A stretch of DNA of 64,000 nucleotides, taken from positions 3,100,001 through 3,164,000 of the forward strand of contig NZ_CP093342.1 of NCBI RefSeq assembly GCF_022637555.1. Direction: 5' to 3'. The position numbers were made by a program, and so were the translations under genes. This DNA is from Microbacterium sp. H1-D42. GTDB lineage: Bacteria > Actinomycetota > Actinomycetes > Actinomycetales > Microbacteriaceae. The notes under the pieces are model-generated. The model searched no databases. It saw nothing but the letters and a program-made list of their open reading frames with translations, and was not told the origin of the DNA. This document shows, one piece after another, positions 34,439 to 43,308 of this stretch (its first letter is position 1; every line of letters begins with the position of its first letter).

Positions 34439-34837
34439 TCAGGCATTCCAGGGGTACGGGCGGTCCTTGTCGAGTTCGGCGTCCCTGCCGACATCCGCCA
34501 GGGCCATTCCTGCGGAGCGCACGCACAGCCAGCGCAGGGCGGTGGGGCTGTCGGGCAGGCAGCGCAGCGCGTGCATCACGCCCGGAGCCGCGCGAACGAC
34601 CGTACCCGCTTCGAGTGGCACGACCTCGTCGTCGAGAACGATCTCGCCGCGGCCGTCGATGACGATGTAGATCTCCTCGAGTCGAGCGTGCGAGTGCCAG
34701 TACGGCGACTCCCCGCCGGGCTCGGTGGTGTTCACCGAGATGCCGGCGAACTGTGCGCCGATCTCCTTCTCGATGAAGTGCTTGCCCTTGTCCCCGCCCC
34801 AGGCGTCGAGGGCGCCGATCTGCGTCACGTTCGTCAT
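34439..34837 (-). CDS. Cupin-domain protein
   Basis: A protein of 132 residues: a single small beta-barrel cupin. Motif 1 is recognisable in HSHARLEEIYIVIDGRG and motif 2 in PGVMHALRC, giving possible metal ligands His-His-Glu and His. It resembles small cupins that bind sugars or act as mannose-6-phosphate isomerase-like or dioxygenase-like proteins; no substrate can be named. It precedes tag by four bases. Confidence 0.8.
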   Translation of the reverse strand: MTNVTQIGALDAWGGDKGKHFIEKEIGAQFAGISVNTTEPGGESPYWHSHARLEEIYIVIDGRGEIVLDDEVVPLEAGTVVRAAPGVMHALRCLPDSPTALRWLCVRSAGMALADVGRDAELDKDRPYPWNA

Positions 34838-34968
34838 GCACTCAGGCTAGTGGCCGCTTCATGGGCCTGGCACCGCGCGTACTCCTTCCGCGGGAATGTA
34901 CGCCTGCCGCGGACGGATTCATCGTATTCATCCGCGACAGGTGCACAAGTCCGCGCGAAGCGCTCAGT

Positions 34969-37035
34969 TCAGGCGCGCTTCTGCTTCTTCTTGTGCAGAG
35001 CCTTCTCTGACACCGGCGCTTCTCCGGATGCCTGCAGCGCCGCGTAGTGCTCACGCGCCTCATCCTGCCTCTGCTGCTCAGCGCCGCTCGCGATGGGTGC
35101 GCGCACGTGCTCCGGCTCCCAGCCGAACGCGTTCACCAGGTCGAGGGCGTGCGGCCGCAGTCGCTGGCAGAGGCGGTCGATGTAGCGCGAGACGGATGCT
35201 GCCCGCTGGGCCGACAGGCGCCCATTGATCAGGTACCAGGCCAGGTGCTTCTCGATCAGCTGCAGTCCGAACAGGTCGCGCAGCCACGTGAGCACCTCCT
35301 TCGTGCCCTGATCCTCTTCTGGGACGGTGTTGACGGCGTCGGTGAACGCCTCCCACTGCAGCAGCTCGCCGTGGGCGCGCGCGGCTTCGATGAGCTCGGC
35401 CTGGTTCTCGTTGAACAGCTTCTCGCCGAGGACCTTGTCCTTGCCTGCCGGGCGCAGGCGGCCGGCGATGTCGGCGACCATCTGCTCGACCCGGTCGGCC
35501 AGCAGCTCGTGCTGCTGCTCTTCGCGCAGGCCGTACTCGACGGAGCGTGCGGTGGAGCCGAGGTCGGCGACGGCCTGACCGAACTGGCGGAGCCCCGCGC
35601 CGTGGAAGACCTTGCCAGCGGTCTGCAGTGCGGCGTAGCGCGCGAGCGCCGCAGCATCCTTGTCCTTGAACTGCGCGGCGAAGTCGGTGAGCAGCCGCTT
35701 GCCGACCAGCTGCAGCAGCACGTTGTTGTCGCCCTCGAACGTCACGTAGATGTCGAGATCGGCGCGCAGCCCGACCAGGCGGTTCTCGAACATGAAGCCG
35801 GCGCCGCCGCAGGCCTCACGCGCCTCCTGCAGGGTGTCCAGCGCATGCCAGGTCGACAGCGGCTTGAGTGCCGCAGCGAGCGTCTCGAGATCCTCACGGT
35901 CGTCGGGGGTGTCGGTGCGTCCCGAGAAGACGCCGTCGAACTTCTGCAGGAACTCGTCGTGCGCGAACAGCTGCGCGTAGGTCGTCGCCAGGCGCGGCAG
36001 CAGGCGACGCTGGTGCTTGCCGTAGTCGAGCAGCACGGTCTCCTGGCCGTTGGCGCCGTCGAACTGGCGGCGCTGCGTGGCGTAGGTGATCGCGATGTGC
36101 AGGCCGAGCGCAGATGCCCACGAGGCGGCGCCGTCGAGCGACACCCGACCCTGCACGAGCGTGCCGAGCATCGTGAAGAAGCGGCGGCCAGGGCTGTCGA
36201 TCGAGCTGGTGTAGCTGCCGTCGGCGGCGACGTCGCCGTACTTGTTCAGCAGGTTCGTCCGCGGAACGCGGATGTGGTCGAAGGAGAGCCGGCCGTTGTC
36301 GATGCCGTTCAGTCCGCCCTTGAGCCCGTCGTCCTCGCGCGTGATCCCCGGCAGGTCGTCGCCGTCCTCGTCGCTCAGAGGCACATAGAAGCAGTGCACG
36401 CCGTGGTTGACGCCGTTCGTGATGAGCTGCGCGAACACGGTCGCCGCGATGCCGTGCAGCGCGGCGTTGCCGAGGAACTCCTTGGTCGCGCCGCGGAACG
36501 GCGTGTTGATGACGAACTCCTCGGTGGCCGGGTCGTAGGTGGCCGTGGTGCCGACGGCCGCCACGTCGGAGCCGTGGCCGATCTCGGTCATCGCGAACGC
36601 CCCTGGAATCTCGAGGCTCATGATGCCTGGCAGCCACTTCTCGTGGTGCTCGTCCGTGCCCAGCTGCAGCACCGCAGAGCCGAACAGTCCCCACTGCACG
36701 CCCGCCTTGATCTGCAGACTGGGGTCTGCCGCCACCATCTCCTCGAAGCCGGCGACGTTCGCGCCGTTGTTCGCTTCGCCGCCGAACTTCTTCGGGAACG
36801 CGCGGTGCACGGCGCGGTTCTGCACCAGCAGGTGCAGTTGCGAGAGCACGCGCTCACGGTGCTCGTGCATGCCGAGGCTGTCGTCGCGCCAGAACGCGGA
36901 GTCCTTGATCAGCTCGCGGGACTGCCGACGGATGTCTGCCCAGGTGCCGAGCAGAAGATCGTTCACGCGCTCGACGTCGATGTGCGGTTCGGACTGGTTC
37001 GAGGTGGATGCGGGACGGACGGCGGCGTCGACCAT
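34969..37035 (-). CDS. Acyl-CoA oxidase / long acyl-CoA dehydrogenase-family flavoprotein
   Basis: A protein of 688 residues. ATG 37035 is chosen: AGAGGA lies 6-7 bases upstream and the frame further upstream lacks homology. The acyl-CoA dehydrogenase middle domain has AFAMTEIGHGSD. The length and the C-terminal second alpha domain (over 180 residues beyond a standard ACAD) match the acyl-CoA oxidase family, which oxidises acyl-CoA to trans-2-enoyl-CoA with FAD. A C-terminal basic tail KKKQKRA is unusual. Whether electrons go to oxygen or ETF cannot be told. Monocistronic by layout. Confidence 0.85.
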   Translation of the reverse strand: MVDAAVRPASTSNQSEPHIDVERVNDLLLGTWADIRRQSRELIKDSAFWRDDSLGMHEHRERVLSQLHLLVQNRAVHRAFPKKFGGEANNGANVAGFEEMVAADPSLQIKAGVQWGLFGSAVLQLGTDEHHEKWLPGIMSLEIPGAFAMTEIGHGSDVAAVGTTATYDPATEEFVINTPFRGATKEFLGNAALHGIAATVFAQLITNGVNHGVHCFYVPLSDEDGDDLPGITREDDGLKGGLNGIDNGRLSFDHIRVPRTNLLNKYGDVAADGSYTSSIDSPGRRFFTMLGTLVQGRVSLDGAASWASALGLHIAITYATQRRQFDGANGQETVLLDYGKHQRRLLPRLATTYAQLFAHDEFLQKFDGVFSGRTDTPDDREDLETLAAALKPLSTWHALDTLQEAREACGGAGFMFENRLVGLRADLDIYVTFEGDNNVLLQLVGKRLLTDFAAQFKDKDAAALARYAALQTAGKVFHGAGLRQFGQAVADLGSTARSVEYGLREEQQHELLADRVEQMVADIAGRLRPAGKDKVLGEKLFNENQAELIEAARAHGELLQWEAFTDAVNTVPEEDQGTKEVLTWLRDLFGLQLIEKHLAWYLINGRLSAQRAASVSRYIDRLCQRLRPHALDLVNAFGWEPEHVRAPIASGAEQQRQDEAREHYAALQASGEAPVSEKALHKKKQKRA

Positions 37036-37171
37036 GTTGAGTCCTCTCGGTGGACGGTGGGGATCCCCCAACGGTAGGACTTCAACAATAACTCTCGAAG
37101 TGACCTGTAGGGGTCTCACAACAGCATCCGCTGGCGACGCCGCCGGTCGTTGTCAACTCACGACAGAATCG

Positions 37172-37987
37172 TCACCACGCGGTCTCGATCGTGCCGTTCG
37201 ATTCGATGACCTCTCGCGCCTGATCGCTCGTGAATGCCTTCTTCAGCGCGGCGGTGGCCGCGGAGTCGGCGTCCTTCTGCTGCACGACGAGGTTCAGCGC
37301 GAACGTGTCGTCGAGCTCGGTGATCAGGCCGTCCTTCTCAGGCGTGAGCCCGAGTGCCTTGATGTGCGATGGCCACTGGAAGACCAGGTCGGCCTCTTCG
37401 TATGCGGCGTTCAGCGAGGCGATGGGCACCTGCAGGAATTCGAGGTTCTTCGGGTTGTCGGTGATGTCCTTGACCGTCGATGCGTACGGGTCCACCGCCG
37501 GGTCGAGCGTGATGATGTCGTTGCCGGCGAGCAGCTTCAGCGCGCGGCCGGTGTTCGACGGGTCGTCGGGGATCGCGACGGTCGCGCCATCTGGCAGGTC
37601 GGCGATGTCGTCGAGCGTCTTGGAGTAGAACGCGATCACGAAGTTGTACACCGGCTGCACGCCGACGAGCGTGCCGTCGTTCGCCTCGTTGAACGTCTGC
37701 ATATAAGGGATGTGCTGCGAGAAGTTCGCGTACACGTCGCCGCTATTCAGGATCGTGTTCGAGGTGACGTAGTCGCCGACCTCGACGAGCTCGACCTCGT
37801 ATCCGTCCTCGATGGCCTCGCCCGCCGCCTCGACGACGTCGGTCATGGGCGACATGACCGCCGCGACCTTCAGCACCTTGGGTGCGGCGTCGCCGGCATC
37901 CGACTGCTCTGGCGAGCCGGCGCAGCCGGTGGCGACCAGCGAGATTCCGATGACGGCTGCCAGCAGACCGGCACGTGACTTCTTCAT
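37172..37987 (-). CDS. metQ: Methionine ABC transporter substrate-binding lipoprotein
   Basis: A protein of 271 residues; AAGGAG lies about 8 bases before ATG 37987. A lipoprotein signal with VATGCAG (lipobox Cys near residue 22) anchors it outside the membrane. The body matches the NlpA/MetQ family (TDVVEAAGEAIEDGYEVELV, later SKTLDDIADLPDGATVAIP). It delivers methionine to the MetI permease encoded just upstream. Gene order metN-metI-metQ in one transcription direction is standard. Confidence 0.92.
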   Translation of the reverse strand: MKKSRAGLLAAVIGISLVATGCAGSPEQSDAGDAAPKVLKVAAVMSPMTDVVEAAGEAIEDGYEVELVEVGDYVTSNTILNSGDVYANFSQHIPYMQTFNEANDGTLVGVQPVYNFVIAFYSKTLDDIADLPDGATVAIPDDPSNTGRALKLLAGNDIITLDPAVDPYASTVKDITDNPKNLEFLQVPIASLNAAYEEADLVFQWPSHIKALGLTPEKDGLITELDDTFALNLVVQQKDADSAATAALKKAFTSDQAREVIESNGTIETAW

Positions 37988-38025
37988 TGCTCTGTTCTCC
38001 TTGATGGGACTTGCAGGTTTGCGGC

Positions 38026-38709
38026 TCAGCGGTGATCGAGCCGGACGGACGTGCGGTGGCCGATCGCCTGGATGGCCAGCACGCACACGATGATGATGAC
38101 GATCACGAAGTACATCAGGCTGTCGTTGTACTCCTGGTAGCCGTAGCGCATCGCGAAGTCGCCGATGCCACCTCCGCCCACGACGCCGAGCACGGTCGAG
38201 TACGACAGCAGGCTGATCGCGGCAGAGGTGAGCGCGTAGACGAGACCTGAGCGGGCCTCGGGCAGCAGCATCAGGAACACCGTCTGCGGCACGGTGGCGC
38301 CCGATGCCTGGGCGACTTTCGGGATGCCACGGGGGATCTCGCGCAGGATCTGCTCGGTGAGCCGCGCGTAGATCGCGACGGCGACGACGCACAACGGCAG
38401 AGTGGCGGCCTGGGTGCCGAAGCTCGTGCCCATGACCAGCCGTGTGAACGGGATGAGGAACACCGCCAGCAGCAGGAAGGGAAATGAGCGGACGACGTTG
38501 ATGTAGAGGTTCGCGATGGTGTTGATCGCGCGGTTCTGCGCCAGTCCCCCGCGCTCGGTGAGGTAGACGATCGTGCCGAGCGGCAACCCGATCAGCACCG
38601 CGGCCAGCAGCGAGACCAGCATCATGTAGCCGGTCTCGGCGAGCGAGGTCGCGATGTCCTCGCCGTACTCGGCGAGCAGATCGGTGAACCAGGTGACGAC
38701 TCCGGTCAC
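38026..38709 (-). CDS. metI: Methionine ABC transporter permease
   Basis: A protein of 227 residues with five to six membrane helices. The permease EAA-type loop is seen in EIPRGIPKVAQASGATVPQT. It overlaps metN by four bases (ATGA) and is followed by metQ after 38 bases. It forms the membrane pore of the MetNIQ importer. Confidence 0.92.
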   Translation of the reverse strand: MTGVVTWFTDLLAEYGEDIATSLAETGYMMLVSLLAAVLIGLPLGTIVYLTERGGLAQNRAINTIANLYINVVRSFPFLLLAVFLIPFTRLVMGTSFGTQAATLPLCVVAVAIYARLTEQILREIPRGIPKVAQASGATVPQTVFLMLLPEARSGLVYALTSAAISLLSYSTVLGVVGGGGIGDFAMRYGYQEYNDSLMYFVIVIIIVCVLAIQAIGHRTSVRLDHR

Positions 38710-39479
38710 GACTTCAGCTCCCGCTTGACCTGTTCGTAGTAGGTCGGCAGCGAGCGCGTGCCGGTGCTCTGCACGGCGAAGACCTCGCGCAGGCGTCCCT
38801 TCTCGAGCAGCGCGGCGCGGTCGCAGATGGCCTTGACCACATCGAGGTCGTGGGTGATGACGACCACCGTCGTGCCGAGTTTGTCACGGGCATCCGACAG
38901 CACCCGCAGCACGTCGCCGGTCGTCGACGCATCCAGTGACGAGGTCGGCTCGTCGCACAGCAGCAGCGACGGACGCGAGACCAGGGCGCGCGCGAGGCCG
39001 ACGCGCTGGCGCTCGCCGCCGCTGAGCTGGGCCGGGTAGTGGTCGGCGCGATGGGCCAGCCCGACGAAGGAGAGGATCTCGTCCACGGCGGCGTTCTGCT
39101 GGCGTCGAGTGGAGCGCCGTCCGCCGTCGCGGCGGGCGAGGCGCAGCGGCAGCCGCACGTTGTCCCGCACCGTGCTGTTGCTGAGCAGGTGCACGCCCTG
39201 GAAGACGATGCCGATGTCGCGGCGCAGGGCGCGCAGCGCTGCCCTGTCGAGGCCCGCGACGTCGGCGCCGTCGACCTCGACGGCGCCCGCGGTGGGTGAG
39301 CCCAGGCCGTTCACGAGTTCGAGCAGGGTCGATTTGCCCGCGCCGCTCTCGCCGATGATGCCGAGGATCTCACCGCGTCGGATGCTGAGATCGATGCCGT
39401 CGAGTGCGGGCGGCGCATCGTCGCGGAACTGCTTGGTGACGTCGCGGAACTCCACGAGCGCGGGGGTGGCAGTGGCCAT
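38706..39479 (-). CDS. metN: Methionine ABC transporter ATPase, short form without NIL domain
   Basis: A protein of 257 residues with Walker A GESGAGKST, signature LSGGERQR and Walker B LLLCDEPTS. It is the ATP-hydrolysing subunit of MetNIQ. Typical MetN has about 340 residues, with a C-terminal NIL/ACT-like domain that binds methionine and causes transinhibition; here the chain ends soon after the nucleotide-binding domain. The importer may therefore lack direct feedback by intracellular methionine (inference). I see no recognisable SAM riboswitch in the short region before the start. Confidence 0.88.
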   Translation of the reverse strand: MATATPALVEFRDVTKQFRDDAPPALDGIDLSIRRGEILGIIGESGAGKSTLLELVNGLGSPTAGAVEVDGADVAGLDRAALRALRRDIGIVFQGVHLLSNSTVRDNVRLPLRLARRDGGRRSTRRQQNAAVDEILSFVGLAHRADHYPAQLSGGERQRVGLARALVSRPSLLLCDEPTSSLDASTTGDVLRVLSDARDKLGTTVVVITHDLDVVKAICDRAALLEKGRLREVFAVQSTGTRSLPTYYEQVKRELKS

Positions 39480-39560
39480 CGCGGTGGATCGACTTTCGGA
39501 TCGGGGACGAGCGCGGCGGCCCCGAAGAGGGCCGACAGCCCTTTCTGTACGCGATCCAAT

Positions 39561-39573
39561 TATAGTTCAGGTA
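39561..39573 (+). promoter_or_regulatory. Minus-10 element giving a leaderless ohr transcript
   Basis: TATAGT at 39561-39566 is a near-consensus -10 hexamer. The predicted start of transcription, 6-7 bases later, coincides with the ATG at 39573, and there is no Shine-Dalgarno, so translation is probably leaderless. No convincing -35 is seen. Confidence 0.55.
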
Positions 39574-39998
39574 TGGCATTGAGGTACCGGACGGAAGCGA
39601 TCAACACAGACGGCGGCGATGCGAGCAGCCGGGTCTCGGACGGCATGGAGGTGTCGGTCTCGTCGCCGCTCGGCCCGAATCCGGACCCGGATGCGACCAA
39701 CCCCGAGCAGCTGCTCGCCCTGGCCTGGGCCACCTGCCTGAACTCCACCGCGCAGGCCATCGTCAAGCGCCAGCGCCGCACGGCCGTGCGCATCGAGGTC
39801 GAGCTGCACTCTGTGGAGAACGGCATCGGCTACGAGTTCCACGTCGACGCCTTCCTGTCGGCCGAGGGCGCCTCGCCCGAAGAGACCGCCGACCTGCTGG
39901 CGGCTGCGAACGCCCGCTGCCCTGTGTCGAAACTGCTGGCAGGTTCGTCGACCGTCGCCGTGCACGCCGAGTCCTACACCGCCGCGCTTCCCGTATGA
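39573..39998 (+). CDS. OsmC/Ohr-family organic hydroperoxide resistance protein
   Basis: A protein of 141 residues. The two redox Cys positions of the family are present (WATCLNST and NARCPVSKLL), with NPEQLLALAWATC as the family signature. Known role: thiol-dependent, lipoyl-linked reduction of organic hydroperoxides in the cytosol. It is divergent from the methionine transporter. The stop codon lies inside the left arm of a long inverted repeat. Confidence 0.9.
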   Translation: MALRYRTEAINTDGGDASSRVSDGMEVSVSSPLGPNPDPDATNPEQLLALAWATCLNSTAQAIVKRQRRTAVRIEVELHSVENGIGYEFHVDAFLSAEGASPEETADLLAAANARCPVSKLLAGSSTVAVHAESYTAALPV

Positions 39999-40044
39999 GT
40001 TTCTGTCGCCTGATCACCCGATAGGCGACAGAAACTCATACGGG
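39990..40044. repeat. Perfect 22-bp inverted repeat with 11-base loop overlapping the ohr stop
   Basis: The left arm begins CCCGTATGAGTTTC and the right arm ends GAAACTCATACGGG; the two 22-bp arms (39990-40011 and 40023-40044) are perfectly complementary. The TGA of ohr is at 39996-39998, so coding sequence forms part of the stem. It may be an unusually long terminator or a REP-like mobile palindrome. Confidence 0.85.
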
Positions 40045-40118
40045 AGCGAGCAGCGGGTGCCGTTCTGAGCCCGGAACCGGCGAGGGCCGGAGCCGGCGTG
40101 AGCTCTGCCGGCGTGAGC

Positions 40119-41873
40119 TCAGATCGTCAGCCCGTGGCCGAAGCGGAACAGCGGGTCGGCGGTGTCGAACGGCACGTCGGGACGCGAGGCCTGCACCGCG
40201 GCCATCGACCTGGGCAGGTCGAACGGCAGACGCCCCTTGGCCTCAGCGGCACCCGTCAGCACATCCAGCAGGGCTGCGCTCGAGGCGCCCCAGTTCACCG
40301 TGAGGGCTGCGACAGCATCCGAGATCCCGGTGAGCACCGCCGGACGATCGGCGAGCACATCCACGATCGTCGGCACGGCCGCCGCCACCTCGCGCACGTG
40401 CGCGACGACGTCGGGAGCAAGCTCGAGCGAGCCGGCGTGGAAGAAGTTCTCGAACACGCTGCCGCGGTCCTCGAACGGCGCCTGCAGACGCAGCACGGCG
40501 ACATCCGCCTCGGCGGGCGTCGCGACGACCTCACCGTACGCGCCGGCGACCTCGGCGTCGATGCCCTCGACGTACAGCCGCGCGCCGCGAGCGATCGGCA
40601 GGGCGCCCGCGTTCGTCAGGACGGTGATGGATGCCCGCTGCGCGGCCTCTCCGGCAGTGCGGAAGTCCTCGCGTCCGACGATCCCGTTCGCCGCGGCCTC
40701 ATCGACCAGCGCGTTCTCGAACAGACCGAGCGCGAACTTCTCACGGAGGAGTCGGCGTGCCGAGACGTCAAGGCGCTCCTCGGTGACCTCGCCCTCGGCG
40801 ACGAGCTCGAGCAGCAGCTCTGGGCAGTCCTCTCCGCCGAATTGGTCGGCACCGGCATCCAGCACCTTCTTCATGCGCTCCTTCGGCGTGAGGTGCTCGA
40901 CGCCCCACGCCCGCGCCGGGAACGGGTGCCCGAAGATCTCGGCGTCGTTGATCAGCCCCCAGTCGGTGCAGACCACGCCGTCGAACCCGAAGCGCTCGCG
41001 CAGCAGCCCGGTGATGACCGACTTGTTGAAGCCGAAGCCGACCTCTTCATGCTCGGTGCCGACGGGCATGCCGTAGTACGGCATCATCTGCCTGGTGCCT
41101 GCCGCGATGGCATCCTCGAACGGCTTCAGGTGCAGCTCGAACTCGCCGCCGGGGTAGACCTGCTCGCGACCGTACTCGAAGTGCGGGTCCTCACCGTCCT
41201 TCTGCGGGCCGCCGCCAGGGAAGTGCTTGGTCATCGTCGAAACCGAACCCGGTCCGAACGACTCGCCCTGGAACCCGCGGATGTACGCCGCACCCAGCTG
41301 GCCTGCGAGCTCGGCATCCTCACCGAAGGTAGCGGTCTGGCGCGCCCAGCGCGGCTCGGTGGCGAGATCGACCTGCGGGTGCAGGGCGACGCGCAGGCCG
41401 ACGGCGGTGTACTCCTGGCGTGCGATGTCGGCGAAGCGCTCGACGAGATCGGCATCGCGGATCGCGGCGAGGCCCAGCGTCTCGGGCCACTGCGAGAAGG
41501 GACCGGCGAGGATCGATGCCCCGGGGTTCTCGCTGAACGAGTGGCGCGGATCGGTCGAGAGGGTGACGGGGATGCCGAGGCGAGTGGATGCTGCCAGCTG
41601 CTGCACCTGGTTCTGCCACGCGGCGATCTCGCCGCCGGTCGGTGCGGCGCCCAGCAGGTTGAAGTGCGACATGCGCTTGCCCTCGACGAACTCGCGAGCT
41701 GTCGGCGTCTCGAACACCGGGTTCTTCTCGTCAAGCCCGCCGATGGCGATCATGGTGTGGAAGAAGAGACCCGCCTTCTCTTCGATGGTCATCGCATCGA
41801 GCAGCAGCTGCACGCGCTCGTCGATGGGCAGGTCGGCGTTCAGCCAGGGCCGCTCGGCGGTGATTTCGGTCAT
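40119..41873 (-). CDS. Glycoside hydrolase family 3 protein (beta-glucosidase-like)
   Basis: A protein of 584 residues. The GH3 nucleophile is the Asp of GVVCTDWG (about residue 303), with the KHFPGGG motif near 216 and a C-terminal alpha/beta sandwich. No signal peptide, so it acts in the cytosol on imported oligosaccharides or glycosides. The start ATG is 2 bases after the MFS transporter stop, with GGGAG within the end of that gene. Transporter and enzyme form an uptake-and-hydrolysis pair controlled by the divergent tandem TetR regulator. The exact glycoside (glucoside, xyloside) is not determinable. Confidence 0.88.
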   Translation of the reverse strand: MTEITAERPWLNADLPIDERVQLLLDAMTIEEKAGLFFHTMIAIGGLDEKNPVFETPTAREFVEGKRMSHFNLLGAAPTGGEIAAWQNQVQQLAASTRLGIPVTLSTDPRHSFSENPGASILAGPFSQWPETLGLAAIRDADLVERFADIARQEYTAVGLRVALHPQVDLATEPRWARQTATFGEDAELAGQLGAAYIRGFQGESFGPGSVSTMTKHFPGGGPQKDGEDPHFEYGREQVYPGGEFELHLKPFEDAIAAGTRQMMPYYGMPVGTEHEEVGFGFNKSVITGLLRERFGFDGVVCTDWGLINDAEIFGHPFPARAWGVEHLTPKERMKKVLDAGADQFGGEDCPELLLELVAEGEVTEERLDVSARRLLREKFALGLFENALVDEAAANGIVGREDFRTAGEAAQRASITVLTNAGALPIARGARLYVEGIDAEVAGAYGEVVATPAEADVAVLRLQAPFEDRGSVFENFFHAGSLELAPDVVAHVREVAAAVPTIVDVLADRPAVLTGISDAVAALTVNWGASSAALLDVLTGAAEAKGRLPFDLPRSMAAVQASRPDVPFDTADPLFRFGHGLTI

Positions 41874-41875
41874 GG

Positions 41876-43180
41876 TCACTTGACTCCCTTGATTCGGTAG
41901 ACGAGCACCGCTCCGGCGAGCGCGACGAGCGCTCCGAAGAGGTACCACGTGGTGTAGCCGCCGATCGGCGTGGTGGCGCCGAACGCGATGATGGCTGGGG
42001 CGATCGCGGGGGCGATCGACTGCGGCAGGGCATTGGCGATGTTCAGCACGCCGAGATCCTTGGCAGTGTCATCGGGGTTCGGCAGCACCTGCGTCGCGAG
42101 AGCGAGGTCGACTGAGAAGAACGACCCGGCGCCGAGTCCGATGATCGCCTGGGCGATGATGAGGACGGGGATGCTGGGTGCGACGGCCAGGATGACGAGG
42201 CCCACGACCATGATCGCGCCCGCGACGGCCACGAACGGGCGGCGCTTGCCGACGCGGTCGGAGAGGATGCCGCCCAGTGGCGACGAGATCATCATGGCCG
42301 CCATCGAGGCGAGGTTCGCCAGCAGGATCGTGCCGATGGCATCCTGCTCGCTGAGCTGGAACCGCTCGACGAGGTAGAACGGCAGGAAGGTCGCGATGCC
42401 GGCGTAGCCGAACATGACGAAGAACTTCGTCAGCCAGGTCCATCCGAAGTCGGGGTGCTTGACGGGGTTGAAGACGAACGAGCCGAGGAAGGCGCCGATC
42501 GTGAGGCGCGCGGTGGGACGCTCGGTGAGCACGCGATCCTTCAGCATGAGCGCGAAGATCACGGCCAGCACTGCGGCGATGACGGCGGGCACGACGAAGC
42601 GCTCGAAGTCGCCTGGCAGGTAGTTCATCAGGAAGCTGCCGCCGAGGATGCCGAGCGGGGTGGTGATGCCGACGATGCCTGACACCTTGCCGCGGCTCTC
42701 GACGGGAACCTGGTCGGGCAGGGTGGCGTTGGCGGCTGCGAGTACGGCGTTCATCGCGGCCTGCACGATGCACCACGCGAGGAGCACGATCCAGATCGAC
42801 GTCGCGAGTCCGATCAAGGCGAATCCGGCGAGACCGACGACGGCACCGCCGACGATCCACGGCCGGCGCATGCCCCAGCGCGAGGTGGTGCGGTCGGAGA
42901 GACGCCCGGCGAGGGGGTTCGCGAACAGCGCGAACAGCGCCCCGACGCCCAGCACGAGACCGAGGTTCGCCTTGGCGGTGTCCGCATCGGGTGAGAGGTG
43001 CTGGATCTTGAACGCCATGGAGACCATCACGGGTGTCAGCAGCGCGAGGAAGATGCCGAAGTTCACGCCGGCCAGGCCGAGGGTGAAGCCCCGGGGCGTG
43101 CGCGTCGGCGTCGTGCCTGGAGCCTTGAAGCCGGTGGTGCCGGCAGCAGCGGCCTGAGCGGCCGGTGACATCTCTGTCAT
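41876..43180 (-). CDS. Major facilitator superfamily transporter, probably for a glycoside
   Basis: A protein of 434 residues with twelve predicted membrane segments. MFS loop motifs are AGRLSDRTTSRWGMRRP after helix 2 and GGILSDRVGKRRPF in the second half, typical of sugar/cation symporters of the GPH/SLC45-like kind. ATG 43180 follows AGGA. It is coupled to the GH3 gene. Its promoter overlaps the ACCAATTGGT site, so the adjacent TetR protein probably represses it. Confidence 0.85.
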   Translation of the reverse strand: MTEMSPAAQAAAAGTTGFKAPGTTPTRTPRGFTLGLAGVNFGIFLALLTPVMVSMAFKIQHLSPDADTAKANLGLVLGVGALFALFANPLAGRLSDRTTSRWGMRRPWIVGGAVVGLAGFALIGLATSIWIVLLAWCIVQAAMNAVLAAANATLPDQVPVESRGKVSGIVGITTPLGILGGSFLMNYLPGDFERFVVPAVIAAVLAVIFALMLKDRVLTERPTARLTIGAFLGSFVFNPVKHPDFGWTWLTKFFVMFGYAGIATFLPFYLVERFQLSEQDAIGTILLANLASMAAMMISSPLGGILSDRVGKRRPFVAVAGAIMVVGLVILAVAPSIPVLIIAQAIIGLGAGSFFSVDLALATQVLPNPDDTAKDLGVLNIANALPQSIAPAIAPAIIAFGATTPIGGYTTWYLFGALVALAGAVLVYRIKGVK

Positions 43181-43230
43181 GGGAGTCCTTTCGGGCGGGA
43201 TGTCGCGTCGCCTCTGACGCGTCGGCGTCC

Positions 43231-43259
43231 ACTGTACTCCAAACCCGACCAATTGGTAA
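43231..43259 (-). promoter_or_regulatory. Promoter of the MFS-GH3 operon
   Basis: On the minus strand, TTACCA (43259-43254) and TACAGT (43236-43231) are separated by 17 bases. The -35 hexamer overlaps the operator ACCAATTGGT at 43248-43257, as expected for repression. Confidence 0.5.
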
Positions 43260-43279
43260 CTGAATCTCGACCGATTGGT
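43248..43279. promoter_or_regulatory. Paired TetR operator candidates 22 bp apart
   Basis: ACCAATTGGT (43248-43257, perfect palindrome) and ACCGATTGGT (43270-43279, one mismatch) lie two helical turns apart in the divergent gap between the MFS and TetR genes. Two sites match the two DNA-binding domains of the neighbouring regulator. Confidence 0.6.
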
Positions 43280-43308
43280 AAATGCGGGATGATGGAACAG
43301 GAGGAACC

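Noticed and set aside
39480..39572. SAM or other methionine riboswitch before metN
   Set aside because: The region is short and shows no conserved SAM-box pattern or terminator; nothing supports it.
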